DNA of 25,465 nt, taken from Acetobacteraceae bacterium UBA6159 (lineage in GTDB: Bacteria > Pseudomonadota > Alphaproteobacteria > Acetobacterales > Acetobacteraceae). The notes under the pieces were generated by a model, which was not told where the DNA came from, searched no databases, and worked only from the letters and a program-made list of their open reading frames with translations. Each line of letters starts with the position of its first letter. Position 1 is the stretch's first letter. A program made the translations under genes and the position numbers. Where the stretch lies: positions 1 to 25,465 of the forward strand of contig DIUL01000112.1 in assembly GCA_002422345.1 (NCBI GenBank), read 5' to 3'. Positions 8,733 to 17,239 of the stretch are shown in pieces.

Positions 8733-9913
8733 AGCGTCGCCTCCGATCCGAGGATGATGGAACTGACCGGCGTGACCATCGGCCCGCCCATGATGATGGC
8801 GGTGTCGTGCTTCTGGCTCTGGTTGATCGCCACGCCACGGATCTGGCGCACCGATTCATGCACCAGTTCGAGGCCGTGCATGTAGCATTCCGCCAGGTTG
8901 CCGCCCGAGGTGTTCAGCGGCATGCCGCCGTTCGGGGCGATCAGGTTGTCCTTCACCAGGAACTCATTCGCCTGCTCGGGCTTCACCAGGCCATGTTCCA
9001 CAAGCGACATGAGCACGCCGCCGGTGAAGTTTTCGTAGCACTGGACGATGTCCATGTCGGACGGGGCCATCTTCGCCATCTTGTACATCCGGGGCGCGAG
9101 TTGCCCGAAATGGCTGGACGGATAGTTCGGCATGTTGTGCACCGGCGCGGCGCTGCGGGTGTCGCAGCCCTGCGCGCAGGCCATGATATAGGCCGGCTTG
9201 TTCTTCAGCTCCTTGGCCCGTTCGGCCGAGACAACGATCACCGCCGCCGCGCCGTCGTTTTCCTGGCAGCAGTCGTAGAGGTGGAAGAACGGCTCGATGA
9301 TCCAGCGGGAGCTGTCGTATTTCTCCTCGGTCAGCGGCCGGCCGCGCATCACCGCGTTCGGGTTGTTCTGCGCATGGTGATAGCAGGCGAGCGAGATCGC
9401 CCGCAGCGCTTCCTGCTTGATTCCGTGGTCATGCATGAAGCGCGTGACCTTCATGGCGAAGCGTTGCGCCGGCGACATGATGCCGTAGGGGAACAGGAAC
9501 GCGTCGTCGCCGGATGCCAAGGGCGCGCCGCCGCTGCGGCCATAGCGCTGGTACTGGCCCTGCGCGAGCGAGCGGAACGCCACCACGCAATCGGCCATGC
9601 CGGTCGCGACCGCCGCGGCCGCATTGCCGACCGCGCCGCAGACGCCGCCGCCACCGCCGCCCCAGAACATGTTGGAGAAGCGGAGCTCGTTGATGCCCAA
9701 GGCGGCGGCGAGGCGCCCGGCCTCCGACCGGTCATTGCCGTAGGAGGCAAAGCCATCGACCTCCTTCGGGTTGATGCCGGCGTCCTTGCAGGCATTCACC
9801 ACGGCCTGGAGCGCGAGCTTGAACTCGCTGTCCGGCGACTGGCCGTGCTTGTAGTAGGTCGTCTCGCCGATCCCGACGATCGCGGTCTTTCCGCGCAGTG
9901 TTCGTTCAGCCAT
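8729..9913 (-). CDS. thiolase-fold protein (SCPx / lipid-transfer type), probably lacking the nucleophilic Cys
   Basis: This 394-residue protein belongs to the thiolase superfamily, SCPx/acetyl-CoA acetyltransferase-like branch. Family segments are AIVGIGETTY at the N-terminus, ENDGAAAVIVVSAERA in the middle, VQCYENFTGG, and a C-terminal TSGGNLAECYMHG. Where thiolases carry the nucleophilic Cys (SCASG-type loop), I see GGGGGGVCGAVG. Aligning through the following helix puts Gly at the Cys position, with the only Cys three residues later. This suggests a non-thiolase reaction, possibly a retro-aldol step as in Ltp2. The start at 9913 is preferred because GGGACG lies just upstream and the domain begins at once. 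It overlaps the DUF35 gene by four bases. Confidence 0.9.
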   Translation of the reverse strand: MAERTLRGKTAIVGIGETTYYKHGQSPDSEFKLALQAVVNACKDAGINPKEVDGFASYGNDRSEAGRLAAALGINELRFSNMFWGGGGGGVCGAVGNAAAAVATGMADCVVAFRSLAQGQYQRYGRSGGAPLASGDDAFLFPYGIMSPAQRFAMKVTRFMHDHGIKQEALRAISLACYHHAQNNPNAVMRGRPLTEEKYDSSRWIIEPFFHLYDCCQENDGAAAVIVVSAERAKELKNKPAYIMACAQGCDTRSAAPVHNMPNYPSSHFGQLAPRMYKMAKMAPSDMDIVQCYENFTGGVLMSLVEHGLVKPEQANEFLVKDNLIAPNGGMPLNTSGGNLAECYMHGLELVHESVRQIRGVAINQSQKHDTAIIMGGPMVTPVSSIILGSEATL

Positions 9914-9985
9914 GCGTTTCGTCCCGTTTGATTGCGGCATCCTAGCCATGGTTCGGACGGGTTGCCTAGCGTCGCGGCCCCAGGT

Positions 9986-10732
9986 TCAGAGCATCTGTCC
10001 GCCATCGACAACGATCGTCTGGCCGGTCACCCAGGAGGCGAGCGGGGAGGCCAGGAACATGACCACATTCGCCACTTCTTCGGGGTATCCCAGGCGGCCG
10101 AAGGGGATCGAGTTCAGAACGGCATTGTAAAGACGCGGTGCCTCGGTCTTGCGGCGGTCCCAGACTCCGCCGGGGAACTCGATGGAGCCGGGGGCGACGC
10201 CGTTCACCCTGATGCCGTCGCGGGCGTACATGGCGGCCTGGGTGTTGGTGTAGTGGATGACGGCGGCCTTGATCGCGCCATAGGGCGGTTGGCGGGCGGC
10301 GGAGCGCAGGGCGGAGACGGAGGAGGTGTTGATCACCGAACCCTTCGACTCCTTCAGGAACGGCAGGGCGGCATGGGTGGCATGGACGATCGCCATCATG
10401 TCGATGGCCATGGAGGACATCCACCCGGCTTCGTCATCCGTGGAGCCGAAGGCGGAGGCGTTGTTGACCAGGATATCGATGCCGCCGAGCGCGGTGGCCG
10501 CGTCGGCGATGTAGGATTTGAGGGCGTCGGCGTTGCCGAGGTCGGCCGCACCGCCATGGGCCTTGCGGCCGAGGGCGGCGATCTCGGCGCGGGTCTGTTC
10601 CAGCGTCTCGGCGCCGCGGGCGCAGATCGAGACATCGGCGCCGGCGGCGGCCAGGCCGAGGGCGATGGACCGCCCGATGCCGCGGCTGCCGCCACAGATG
10701 ACGGCGCGCTTGTTGGTGAAATCGAAGGTCAT
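9986..10732 (-). CDS. short-chain dehydrogenase/reductase (SDR)
   Basis: This 248-residue protein is a classical SDR. The cofactor motif is GGSRGIG at residues 14-20, NNAS (90-93) stands in for NNAG, and the catalytic residues are Ser138, Tyr151 and Lys155 (PPYGAIKAA). The C-terminal GQTIVVDGGQ is typical of FabG-like and 3-hydroxyacyl-CoA dehydrogenase-like members. The length is normal. The ATG at 10732 has GGAGGAGA upstream, whereas the longer frame runs through low-complexity sequence. It lies 72 bases before the thiolase gene on the same strand, so a role in a CoA-thioester beta-oxidation or aldol pathway is plausible but not shown. Confidence 0.93.
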   Translation of the reverse strand: MTFDFTNKRAVICGGSRGIGRSIALGLAAAGADVSICARGAETLEQTRAEIAALGRKAHGGAADLGNADALKSYIADAATALGGIDILVNNASAFGSTDDEAGWMSSMAIDMMAIVHATHAALPFLKESKGSVINTSSVSALRSAARQPPYGAIKAAVIHYTNTQAAMYARDGIRVNGVAPGSIEFPGGVWDRRKTEAPRLYNAVLNSIPFGRLGYPEEVANVVMFLASPLASWVTGQTIVVDGGQML

Positions 10733-10799
10733 GGGGTGGGTCTCCTCCCGGGTCTGGGCGGAGGATAGGGGGGATTTGGTAGGGGTGGGAGGGGGTGGG

Positions 10800-11108
10800 T
10801 CAGGGTTCGGCCAGCATGGCGCCGCTGATACGCCGCCGCCCGTGCACGATCCGCAGGACCGTGACGACATCGTCGTTCGGCGTGTGGTCGTAGATTACGA
10901 TGTAGGGTGGGACGATCCCGATCCGTATCGTCGGCCCCAGTGCGGGGCGGAGCGGCCCGATTTCCGGATGGCGTGCCAGCCGGTCGAACAAGGCGCTGAA
11001 CAGGTTTCGGAATTTCACGGCCGTTACGGGTCCGGCCTTTGCCATCAGATCGGTCAGGATCGCAGCCTGGTCGATGGAAGCCGACGCGGCAATGACGACC
11101 CGCGCCAT
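10800..11108 (-). CDS. parE: RelE/ParE-type toxin
   Basis: This 102-residue protein has the ParE pattern: a helical N-terminus (DQAAILTDLMAKAGP), the LFDRLARHPEIGPLRPALG helix-turn, then strands IRIGIVPPYIVIYDH and VVTVLRIVHGRRRI. The ending VLRIVHGRR is the family's conserved C-terminal motif. ParE toxins usually act on DNA gyrase; other RelE-superfamily members cleave mRNA, so the target is not certain. Its ATG overlaps the antitoxin stop by one base (TGATG), the usual toxin-antitoxin coupling. The gene ends 67 bases before the SDR gene. Confidence 0.85.
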   Translation of the reverse strand: MARVVIAASASIDQAAILTDLMAKAGPVTAVKFRNLFSALFDRLARHPEIGPLRPALGPTIRIGIVPPYIVIYDHTPNDDVVTVLRIVHGRRRISGAMLAEP

Positions 11109-11368
11109 CAGCCCTTCAGGGAGATCAACAGAGCATCCATCAGGGCTTCGTGCTCCTGGACCGTCAGGACCCGGCCAGCGGCAATATCGGCGCGGGCCTC
11201 GTCAATGTGGGCGCGCGCCCAGGCCAGATCATCGCCTTCCTCAGCCGCCCGTTCTGCCATGCGTTCGTCGAGCAGTTGGCGGACGCCGTCCTCGATCGAG
11301 CGGAACTCCCCGCGCGAGACGTGATCGAGAATCCATGCCTGCTGCTGATGGGTGATCGTGATGGTCAT
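11108..11368 (-). CDS. parD: ParD-like antitoxin
   Basis: This 86-residue protein starts with a short beta strand, TITITHQQQAWILDHV, then SRGEFRSIEDGVRQLLDERM, which fits the ribbon-helix-helix DNA-binding domain of ParD/CopG antitoxins. The acidic C-terminus should wrap the toxin. It lies immediately upstream of the ParE-like toxin and shares one base with it. The ATG at 11368 was chosen because translated homology begins there; the longer frame adds a Gly/Arg/Cys-rich tail of no family character. Autoregulation is expected from the family, but I found no clear operator. Confidence 0.82.
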   Translation of the reverse strand: MTITITHQQQAWILDHVSRGEFRSIEDGVRQLLDERMAERAAEEGDDLAWARAHIDEARADIAAGRVLTVQEHEALMDALLISLKG

Positions 11369-11429
11369 GAGAGGCAGCGTATCATCGCGCGGATCGCCGA
11401 TCCAAGGACTTCCGGGACAACAGGCGCCC

Positions 11430-11681
11430 CTACCCTCCCTCGATCTTGGGAATGAAGAACACCTCACCCCCATCCTTCACCGGCTGGGTGAAGTCGATCT
11501 CATACAACTCGCCATCGATGGCGACGGTTGTCTCCTCCTCCAGCGCATGCGCCAGCCCTGGAAACAACCGGTCCATTTCCCGCACCACGCCGCGCAGGTT
11601 GCGTGCCTCGATATCGAAGTCCCGCGTGCCGCCGGTGTAGCGGCGCGCGAAGCCCGAGGTGAACGCAACCCGTACGGTCAT
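11430..11681 (-). CDS. MoaD/ThiS-like ubiquitin-fold sulfur carrier
   Basis: This 83-residue protein ends in Gly-Gly after EVFFIPKIEGG, the hallmark of MoaD/ThiS beta-grasp proteins activated as a C-terminal thiocarboxylate for sulfur transfer. Other family features are VRVAFTSGFARRYTGG at the N-terminus, NLRGVVREMDRLFPGL and VAIDGELYEI. It starts three bases after the stop of the molybdenum hydroxylase subunit gene, so the two are almost certainly co-translated. Molybdopterin needs a MoaD donor, so a dedicated MoaD paralogue for this enzyme is a reasonable inference. A metal or substrate accessory role is the alternative. Confidence 0.87.
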   Translation of the reverse strand: MTVRVAFTSGFARRYTGGTRDFDIEARNLRGVVREMDRLFPGLAHALEEETTVAIDGELYEIDFTQPVKDGGEVFFIPKIEGG

Positions 11682-11684
11682 GGA

Positions 11685-13970
11685 TCAGCCCTTCGCCGAC
11701 AAGGCTTCCAGCACCTTCGGCGGAGACATTGGCAGTTCCGACATCCGCAGGCCAATGGCGTTCTCGATCGCGTTGGCGATCGCGGCCATCGGCGGGCAGA
11801 TGCAGACCTCACCCACGCCCTTCACACCATAGGGGTGCGTCGGGTTCGGCACTTCGACCAGCACCGCGTCGATCATCGGCAGATCCGAGGCGACCGGGCA
11901 GCGATAGTCGAGGAAGCCCGGGTTATCGAGCTGGCCCTTGGCGTTGTAGATGTATTCCTCGTTCAACGCCCAGCCGATGCCCTGCACCACACCGCCGTGG
12001 ATCTGGCCTTCGACATAGGACGGGTGGATCGCCCGCCCGACGTCCTGGGCCGCGACAAAGCGCAGGATCGTGACCTTGCCGGTTTCCGGATCAACCTCGA
12101 CATCGCAGAACTGCGTGGCGAAGCCAGGGGCCTGGCCACCGGCGTTCACACCGGAGGACGCGGTGATCGGCCCGCCGGTCGCCGCCGCCTTGGCCGCGAT
12201 CTCGCGCAGCGACAGCGGCTTGAAGTCACCGACATTGGCGCCCGCCGGCTTGGCGAACCCGTCTTCCCAGATCACGCCTTCCGGATCGACGTCCCACAGG
12301 ATCGCCGCCCGCTTGCACAGGTCCTTGATCACCGTCTTGGTCACATTGACGACCGCCATGCCGGTGGCGAAGGTCACGCGCGACCCGCCGGTGACATGGG
12401 TGTAGCCGATGTTGCCGGTGTCGGAGACGATCGCGCGGACGACGTTGTAGTCCACGCCCAGCGTCTCGGCCGCCATCATGGCCATCGACGCGCGGGAGCC
12501 GCCGATGTCCGGGCTGCCGGTCGCCACCAGCACGGTGCCGTCGGCATTGACCTGCATCGTGGCCGAGCTTTCGCCGGCGCCGTTGAACCAATAGCCGGAG
12601 GCAACACCGCGGCCCTGGTTCGGGCCGAGCTTCACCTGGTAGGCGGGGTGGTCCATCAGGGCCTTGACGGTCTCGAAGTAGCCGGCATGGGCATGCTTGG
12701 GGCCGGCGATGGTCGGCGTGCCAATGCGGCAGGCGTTCTTCGCGCGGAGTTCCAGCGGGTCCATCCCGATCGCCTTGGCGCACATGTCGACGACGCTCTC
12801 GACCGCGAAGGCCGAGATCGGCGAGCCAGGCGCGCGATAGGCGGCGGCCTTCGGGCGGTTGGAGACGACGTCGTAGCCCACGGCATGCTGGTTCGGCACG
12901 TCATAGGGCGCGAAGGCGCAGAGGCAGCCGTTCATCACCGGCGAACCCGGGAAGGCACCGGCCTGGAACTTGAAGATGCCGTCCATGGCGGTGATCGTGC
13001 CGTCCTTCTTGACGCCGATCTTCACCCACATCGAGGCACCCGAGGTCGGACCGGAGCCGCGGAAGCAATCCTCGCGGGTCATCATCACGCGGACCGGCAG
13101 GCCGGACTTCTTCGACAGCGTCGCGGCGACGGGTTCCAGATAGGTCACGGTCTTGCCGCCGAAGCCGCCGCCGATTTCCGCCGGGGTCACGCGCAGGTCG
13201 CTGATCTTCGCGCCGATGATCTGCGCCGTCAGGGCGCGCATCGCGAAATGGCCCTGGCTGGACGACCAGATCTCGCACTGGCCATCGGCCTCGTACTTCG
13301 CCACACAGGCATGCGGTTCGATATAGGCTTGGTGGACGGCGGCGGTCTTGAACTCATGCTCGATCACGACGTCGGCTTCGGAGAAGCCCTTCGCCACGTC
13401 GCCGATGCCGAATTCCAGCCGCTTGGAGACGTTGGAGGGCGTGGTCGGCGCGGGTTCGACACCGCGGGTGATCATGTCCTCGAACAGCAAGGGCGCGCCG
13501 GGCTTCATCGCCTCGTCGACGTCGATGACGTGCGGCAGCACCTCATATTCGACCTTGATCAGCGCGCAGGCTTCCTCGGCGATCGACATGGATGTCGCGG
13601 CCACCGCGGCGATCGCGTGGCCTTCGTACAGGGCCTTCTCACGCGCCATGATGTTGCGGGTGATGTGCCAGAAATTCTGGGCGACACGCTCCGGCCCGAT
13701 ATAGTCGAACTTCTGCTGCGGCAGGTCGGCGGCCGTCATCACGGCCTTCACGCCCGGCAGCTTCTCGGCGGCCGAGGTATCGACCGACAGGATGCGCGCA
13801 TGCGCGTGCGGAGAACGCAGCACCTTTCCATACAGCATGCCGGGCAGCTTCAGGTCGGCGCCATATTGCGCCCGGCCGGTCACCTTCGGCACGCCGTCGG
13901 GGCGGATCGGCCGCGTGCCGATCCATTTGAAGCGCTTTACGGAATCAGTCACGATGGTCGAGTCGGTCAT
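11685..13970 (-). CDS. xanthine dehydrogenase-family molybdopterin-binding subunit
   Basis: This 761-residue protein is the large molybdenum-cofactor subunit of a xanthine dehydrogenase/aldehyde oxidase-type hydroxylase. Family segments are RPDGVPKVTGRAQYGADL, LRSPHAHARI, EIGGGFGGKT, AAYRAPGSP and the catalytic-Glu motif GVKGVGE with Glu721. Its substrate is probably an aldehyde, N-heterocycle or aromatic-CoA. No 2Fe-2S or FAD subunit gene is adjacent, although three-subunit members normally have them nearby. The ATG at 13970 has GGGGAG upstream; a start at 13997 would add nine residues. The MoaD-like gene follows directly. The divergent serine protease gene starts 192 bases away. Confidence 0.93.
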   Translation of the reverse strand: MTDSTIVTDSVKRFKWIGTRPIRPDGVPKVTGRAQYGADLKLPGMLYGKVLRSPHAHARILSVDTSAAEKLPGVKAVMTAADLPQQKFDYIGPERVAQNFWHITRNIMAREKALYEGHAIAAVAATSMSIAEEACALIKVEYEVLPHVIDVDEAMKPGAPLLFEDMITRGVEPAPTTPSNVSKRLEFGIGDVAKGFSEADVVIEHEFKTAAVHQAYIEPHACVAKYEADGQCEIWSSSQGHFAMRALTAQIIGAKISDLRVTPAEIGGGFGGKTVTYLEPVAATLSKKSGLPVRVMMTREDCFRGSGPTSGASMWVKIGVKKDGTITAMDGIFKFQAGAFPGSPVMNGCLCAFAPYDVPNQHAVGYDVVSNRPKAAAYRAPGSPISAFAVESVVDMCAKAIGMDPLELRAKNACRIGTPTIAGPKHAHAGYFETVKALMDHPAYQVKLGPNQGRGVASGYWFNGAGESSATMQVNADGTVLVATGSPDIGGSRASMAMMAAETLGVDYNVVRAIVSDTGNIGYTHVTGGSRVTFATGMAVVNVTKTVIKDLCKRAAILWDVDPEGVIWEDGFAKPAGANVGDFKPLSLREIAAKAAATGGPITASSGVNAGGQAPGFATQFCDVEVDPETGKVTILRFVAAQDVGRAIHPSYVEGQIHGGVVQGIGWALNEEYIYNAKGQLDNPGFLDYRCPVASDLPMIDAVLVEVPNPTHPYGVKGVGEVCICPPMAAIANAIENAIGLRMSELPMSPPKVLEALSAKG

Positions 13971-14162
13971 GGGCTCCCCACTTTTCTGCGTGGTCATGGA
14001 TATGGGCCAAGGGTCGCCCAAGGGAAGCCCGAACGCAAGCCCCGGCAACCGGGCGGCTTATAGGCCTCGGCCGTAACCCGGTTGCAAGACGCCCCCTGCC
14101 ATGAAGCCTCCGGTGCGGGGCGCTCGGTCCCGCCACCGGCATGGGGACGGCGAACACCGACG

Positions 14163-15074
14163 ATGCGGCTTGAACTGCCGGACATCATGGGGCTGACGAT
14201 CGGGTTCACCCTGGGCGGGCTGGGCCTGTCCGTCGTGCTCCTGCTGCGCGACGAGCCACCGCCCGCGCCCGTGGAACCGCCGCCGCCCCCGGTGGTGATC
14301 ACGCCCCGAACGCCCCCGCCTGCGGCACGTCCCGCGGCGCCTCCCCTGCCCGCGATCGTCCGTCCAGCGGAACCGGTCACCGAACCGCGGCGGATCGCGA
14401 TGCTGCCCAATGTCATCCACCCTTCCGCCCCAGGCCAGCAACCCCGTCCCCGCGGTGCGCCGCCTGGCAACATCAGCGGCACCGGGTTCTTCATCGGCCA
14501 GGACGGGACGATCCTGACCGCGGCCCACGTCGTCGATGGCTGCGCCAGCACCCAGGTCGTCTCCCGCTACCTGCCCAAGACCTCGGCCCGGATCGTCGCC
14601 ACCGATACAGGCCAGGACCTGGCCTTGCTGCGCGCGCGGGTGCGCCCACCGGCCTTGCTGTCGCTGACCGACCGGCCGCCGGGGAACGGTGAACTGGTTG
14701 TCTATGGCTATCCGGCCCAGAGCGACGCCCTGATCCCCTCCGAAACCACCGGCCGCGCCCGCCCTGACCTGCGGCGCCGAGCGAACTGGTCGGACAATCC
14801 GGGTCTGTGGATCGAGGCCGGCGGCGTCCGGCCAGGCTTCAGCGGCGGGCCGGTGGTGACCGAGGATGGAGAGGCCGTGGGCCTGATCAAGGGCATCGTG
14901 CTGCGCGCCGACCCGGCGGACCAGCGGCCATCCGGGATCGCGATCGGTCCCGACACCAGGGATATCGGCGTCTTCCTGCGGCGGGAGGCGCCGGAACAGG
15001 AGGACTGGAAACAACAAACGGGCGGCAATGACGCCGCCCGCAAGGCTGTTGTGCACGTTTTGTGCTGGCGCTGA
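14163..15074 (+). CDS. membrane-anchored trypsin-like serine protease (HtrA-like, no PDZ)
   Basis: This 303-residue protein has an N-terminal transmembrane segment (residues 10-28), a Pro-rich periplasmic linker (about 31-105) and a trypsin-like domain with catalytic His122 (TAAHVVDG), Asp152 (GQDLALLR) and Ser227 (PGFSGGPVV). There is no PDZ domain, so it is shorter than DegP/DegS. A likely role is envelope protein processing or quality control. Start choice is uncertain: the ribosome binding site before ATG 14163 is weak. The C-terminal 20 residues run through a hairpin that looks like a terminator for the opposite-strand tctBA operon. Confidence 0.87.
   Translation: MRLELPDIMGLTIGFTLGGLGLSVVLLLRDEPPPAPVEPPPPPVVITPRTPPPAARPAAPPLPAIVRPAEPVTEPRRIAMLPNVIHPSAPGQQPRPRGAPPGNISGTGFFIGQDGTILTAAHVVDGCASTQVVSRYLPKTSARIVATDTGQDLALLRARVRPPALLSLTDRPPGNGELVVYGYPAQSDALIPSETTGRARPDLRRRANWSDNPGLWIEAGGVRPGFSGGPVVTEDGEAVGLIKGIVLRADPADQRPSGIAIGPDTRDIGVFLRREAPEQEDWKQQTGGNDAARKAVVHVLCWR
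15019..15040 (-). terminator. likely rho-independent terminator for tctBA, inside the protease 3' end
   Basis: An 8-bp stem (CGGGCGGC with GCCGCCCG) closes a six-base loop. On the minus strand it is followed by TTTGTTGTTTCC, a T-rich tail. It lies about 100 bases beyond the tctA stop and falls within codons 286-293 of the protease gene. Confidence 0.6.
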
Positions 15075-15143
15075 TCCACCCATAGGGCGGGGCGCCAGCG
15101 GTCTACCGTCCCACCCGGCCAAAGACCGAATGGGACGGATCGC

Positions 15144-16652
15144 TTACTCCACGAAGGCGGTTTCGCGCGCCTTGCGGATATTCGGCAGGATGATGATCAC
15201 CAGCAGGATGCCGGCGGCGATCAGGAAGCCCAGGCTGAGCGGCCGTTCCAGGAACACCATCGGATCGCCGCGTGACAGCAGCATCGCGCGCCGCAGATAG
15301 GTCTCCATCATCGGCCCCAGGATGAAGCCCAGCAGCATCGGCGCCGCCTCGCAGTTCAGCTTCACGAAGACATAGCCGACGAAGCCGAAGAACGTGATCA
15401 GCAACACCTCCTCGGCCGAGTTGTTGATGCTGTAGACGCCGATGCAGCAGAAGAAGAGGATGGCGATCGACAGAAGGCGGTACGGCACCGTCAGCATCTT
15501 CACCCAAATCCCCACCATGGGCAGGTTGAAGATGATCAGCATCGCGTTGCCGATCCACATCGACGCGATCATGCCCCAGAACAGGCCGGGCTTCTCGCTC
15601 ATGACCTGCGGGCCGGGGATGATCCCGTGGATCATCATGCCGCCGACCATCATCGCCATCACCGCGTTGGACGGAATGCCCAGCGTCAGCATCGGGATAA
15701 AGGAGGTCTGCGCGGCGGCATTGTTCGCGGCCTCGGGACCAGCCACGCCCTCGATCGCGCCCTTGCCGAACCGGCTCGGGTCCTTGGCGAGCTTCTTTTC
15801 AATGCTGTAGGACGCGAACGACGCCAGCACGCCACCACCGCCGGGCAGCACGCCCAGGATGCTGCCGATCGCCGTGCCACGCAGGATCGCGGGATAGGAG
15901 TCCTTCAGGTCCTTCTTGGTGGGCATCAGGCCCGTGACCTTGGAACTGACCAGTTCCCGCCGTTCCGGGTTGGTCAGGTTGTTCATGATCTCGTTGATGC
16001 CGAACACGCCCATCGCGATCGGCACGAAGTTGATGCCGTCGAACAGGATGCCGATGCCGAAGGTGTAGCGCAGGTTGCCGGTGTTCACGTCCGTCCCGGC
16101 GATCCCCAGCAGCAGGCCGATGAAGATCATCCCGATCGCCTTCACGACCGAGCCATGCGCCATGACCACCGCGGTCACCAGGCCGAGGACCATAAGGGAG
16201 CAATAGTCGGCCGGACCGAACTGCTGTGCCAGCGCGACCAGCGGCGGGGCCGCGACCGCGATCAGCAGGGTGGCGACGCAGCCGGCGAAGAACGAGCCGA
16301 TGGCCGCGATCGCCAGGGCCGCGCCCGCGCGCCCCTGCCTCGCCATCTGGTAGCCATCAAGGCAGGTGACGACCGACGAACTTTCCCCTGGCAGATTGAC
16401 CAGGATGGCGGTTGTCGATCCCCCGTACTGCGCGCCGTAATAGATGCCCGCCAGCATGATCAGCGCGCCCTCGGGCGGCAGATAGTAGGTCACGGGCAGC
16501 AGCAGGGCCATCGTCGCGACCGGGCCGAGGCCGGGCAGAACGCCCACCGCGGTGCCGATGATGGCGCCCATCAGGCACCAGAAAAGGTTCTGGAAGGTTA
16601 GCGCAACCCCAAGACCAAGCGACAGGTTACTGCCGAGATCACTCAGCTCCAT
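15144..16652 (-). CDS. tctA: tripartite tricarboxylate transporter large permease TctA
   Basis: This 502-residue membrane protein is the 12-TM-type large permease of a tripartite tricarboxylate transporter. Family signatures are GTAVGVLPGLGPVATMALLLP near residues 35-55, IYYGAQYGGSTTAILVNLPGE and the later ILGVLPGGGGVLASF. These Pro-Gly loops are thought to shape the substrate path. It overlaps the tctB gene by ten bases, indicating translational coupling. The ligand is delivered by the TctC-type protein encoded divergently, probably a citrate-like or other carboxylate substrate. Confidence 0.95.
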   Translation of the reverse strand: MELSDLGSNLSLGLGVALTFQNLFWCLMGAIIGTAVGVLPGLGPVATMALLLPVTYYLPPEGALIMLAGIYYGAQYGGSTTAILVNLPGESSSVVTCLDGYQMARQGRAGAALAIAAIGSFFAGCVATLLIAVAAPPLVALAQQFGPADYCSLMVLGLVTAVVMAHGSVVKAIGMIFIGLLLGIAGTDVNTGNLRYTFGIGILFDGINFVPIAMGVFGINEIMNNLTNPERRELVSSKVTGLMPTKKDLKDSYPAILRGTAIGSILGVLPGGGGVLASFASYSIEKKLAKDPSRFGKGAIEGVAGPEAANNAAAQTSFIPMLTLGIPSNAVMAMMVGGMMIHGIIPGPQVMSEKPGLFWGMIASMWIGNAMLIIFNLPMVGIWVKMLTVPYRLLSIAILFFCCIGVYSINNSAEEVLLITFFGFVGYVFVKLNCEAAPMLLGFILGPMMETYLRRAMLLSRGDPMVFLERPLSLGFLIAAGILLVIIILPNIRKARETAFVE

Positions 16653-17119
16653 GGGAACACCTTCAGCGGCATTTCGAGACCCCAGACGAAGATGCCTAAG
16701 GCCATCAGAACCATGATCACCGCGAAGATCCCGAATTCCTTGTTCGAGTGATCGTCACCGGCAAACCGGGCGAGGATCATCATCACGACCATGGCGATGA
16801 TCAGCCCCGCGGTTTCGATCAGCAGGGCGAAACTTGTCGCGGCGAGCGAGATCAGGATGACGGGACGCCAAGCGATCCGTCCGATCGGCGGGCCGGCCGT
16901 CATCAGGCCCTGCACCATCACGATCAGGCCAATGACGACCAGACCCCAGGAGAGGATGGCCGGGAACACACCGGTTCCCAGCCTGACAGGCGTGCCACGA
17001 GGATAATCGGCGCCGACCCAAATTCCCAGAATGCCCACGCCAATATAGAGCAGGCCGCAGTAGAAGTCCTGGGGCGCCTTCAATAGTCCTCGTCCGGGCT
17101 GCGGTGAACCGCCGGCCAT
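16643..17119 (-). CDS. tctB: tripartite tricarboxylate transporter small permease TctB
   Basis: This 158-residue membrane protein has about four hydrophobic segments (YCGLLYIGVGILGIWVGA, a second at SWGLVVIGLIVMVQGL, a third and fourth in the C-terminal half) and the GTGVFP motif seen in TctB. It is the small subunit that assembles with TctA. The ATG at 17119 has a strong GGGAGGG five bases upstream, so the longer frame is rejected. The tctA gene begins within its last codons. Divergent tctC starts 120 bases away, across a shared regulatory region. Confidence 0.92.
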   Translation of the reverse strand: MAGGSPQPGRGLLKAPQDFYCGLLYIGVGILGIWVGADYPRGTPVRLGTGVFPAILSWGLVVIGLIVMVQGLMTAGPPIGRIAWRPVILISLAATSFALLIETAGLIIAMVVMMILARFAGDDHSNKEFGIFAVIMVLMALGIFVWGLEMPLKVFPWS

Positions 17120-17239
17120 TGTTTCCCTCCCATTATCTCGTGACGCATGGCTTCGTGACGTGACGCTTGCCGTCTGGCGGCTTTGCGGCGACACTCTTTC
17201 ACACAAAACTCACACTCCGTCCACCCGAGGGATCGCGCC
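17120..17239. promoter_or_regulatory. divergent tctBA/tctC control region with CGTGACG repeats
   Basis: This 120-base gap must hold promoters for both units. It contains three copies of CGTGACG, at 17139-17145, 17154-17160 and 17159-17165, the last two overlapping. I could not assign a -35/-10 pair with confidence. The repeats are a candidate operator for a carboxylate-responsive regulator (TctDE-like two-component or GntR type), which is inference. Confidence 0.4.

Noticed and set aside
6617..9931. A 1104-codon plus-strand frame opposite the thiolase, DUF35 and alpha/beta hydrolase genes
   Set aside because: Shadow of the third codon position bias; no motif, and it crosses several real minus-strand genes.
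11352..14063. A 903-codon plus-strand frame opposite the molybdenum hydroxylase gene
   Set aside because: Low-complexity Arg/His/Gly-rich sequence; the minus strand has clear family sequence.
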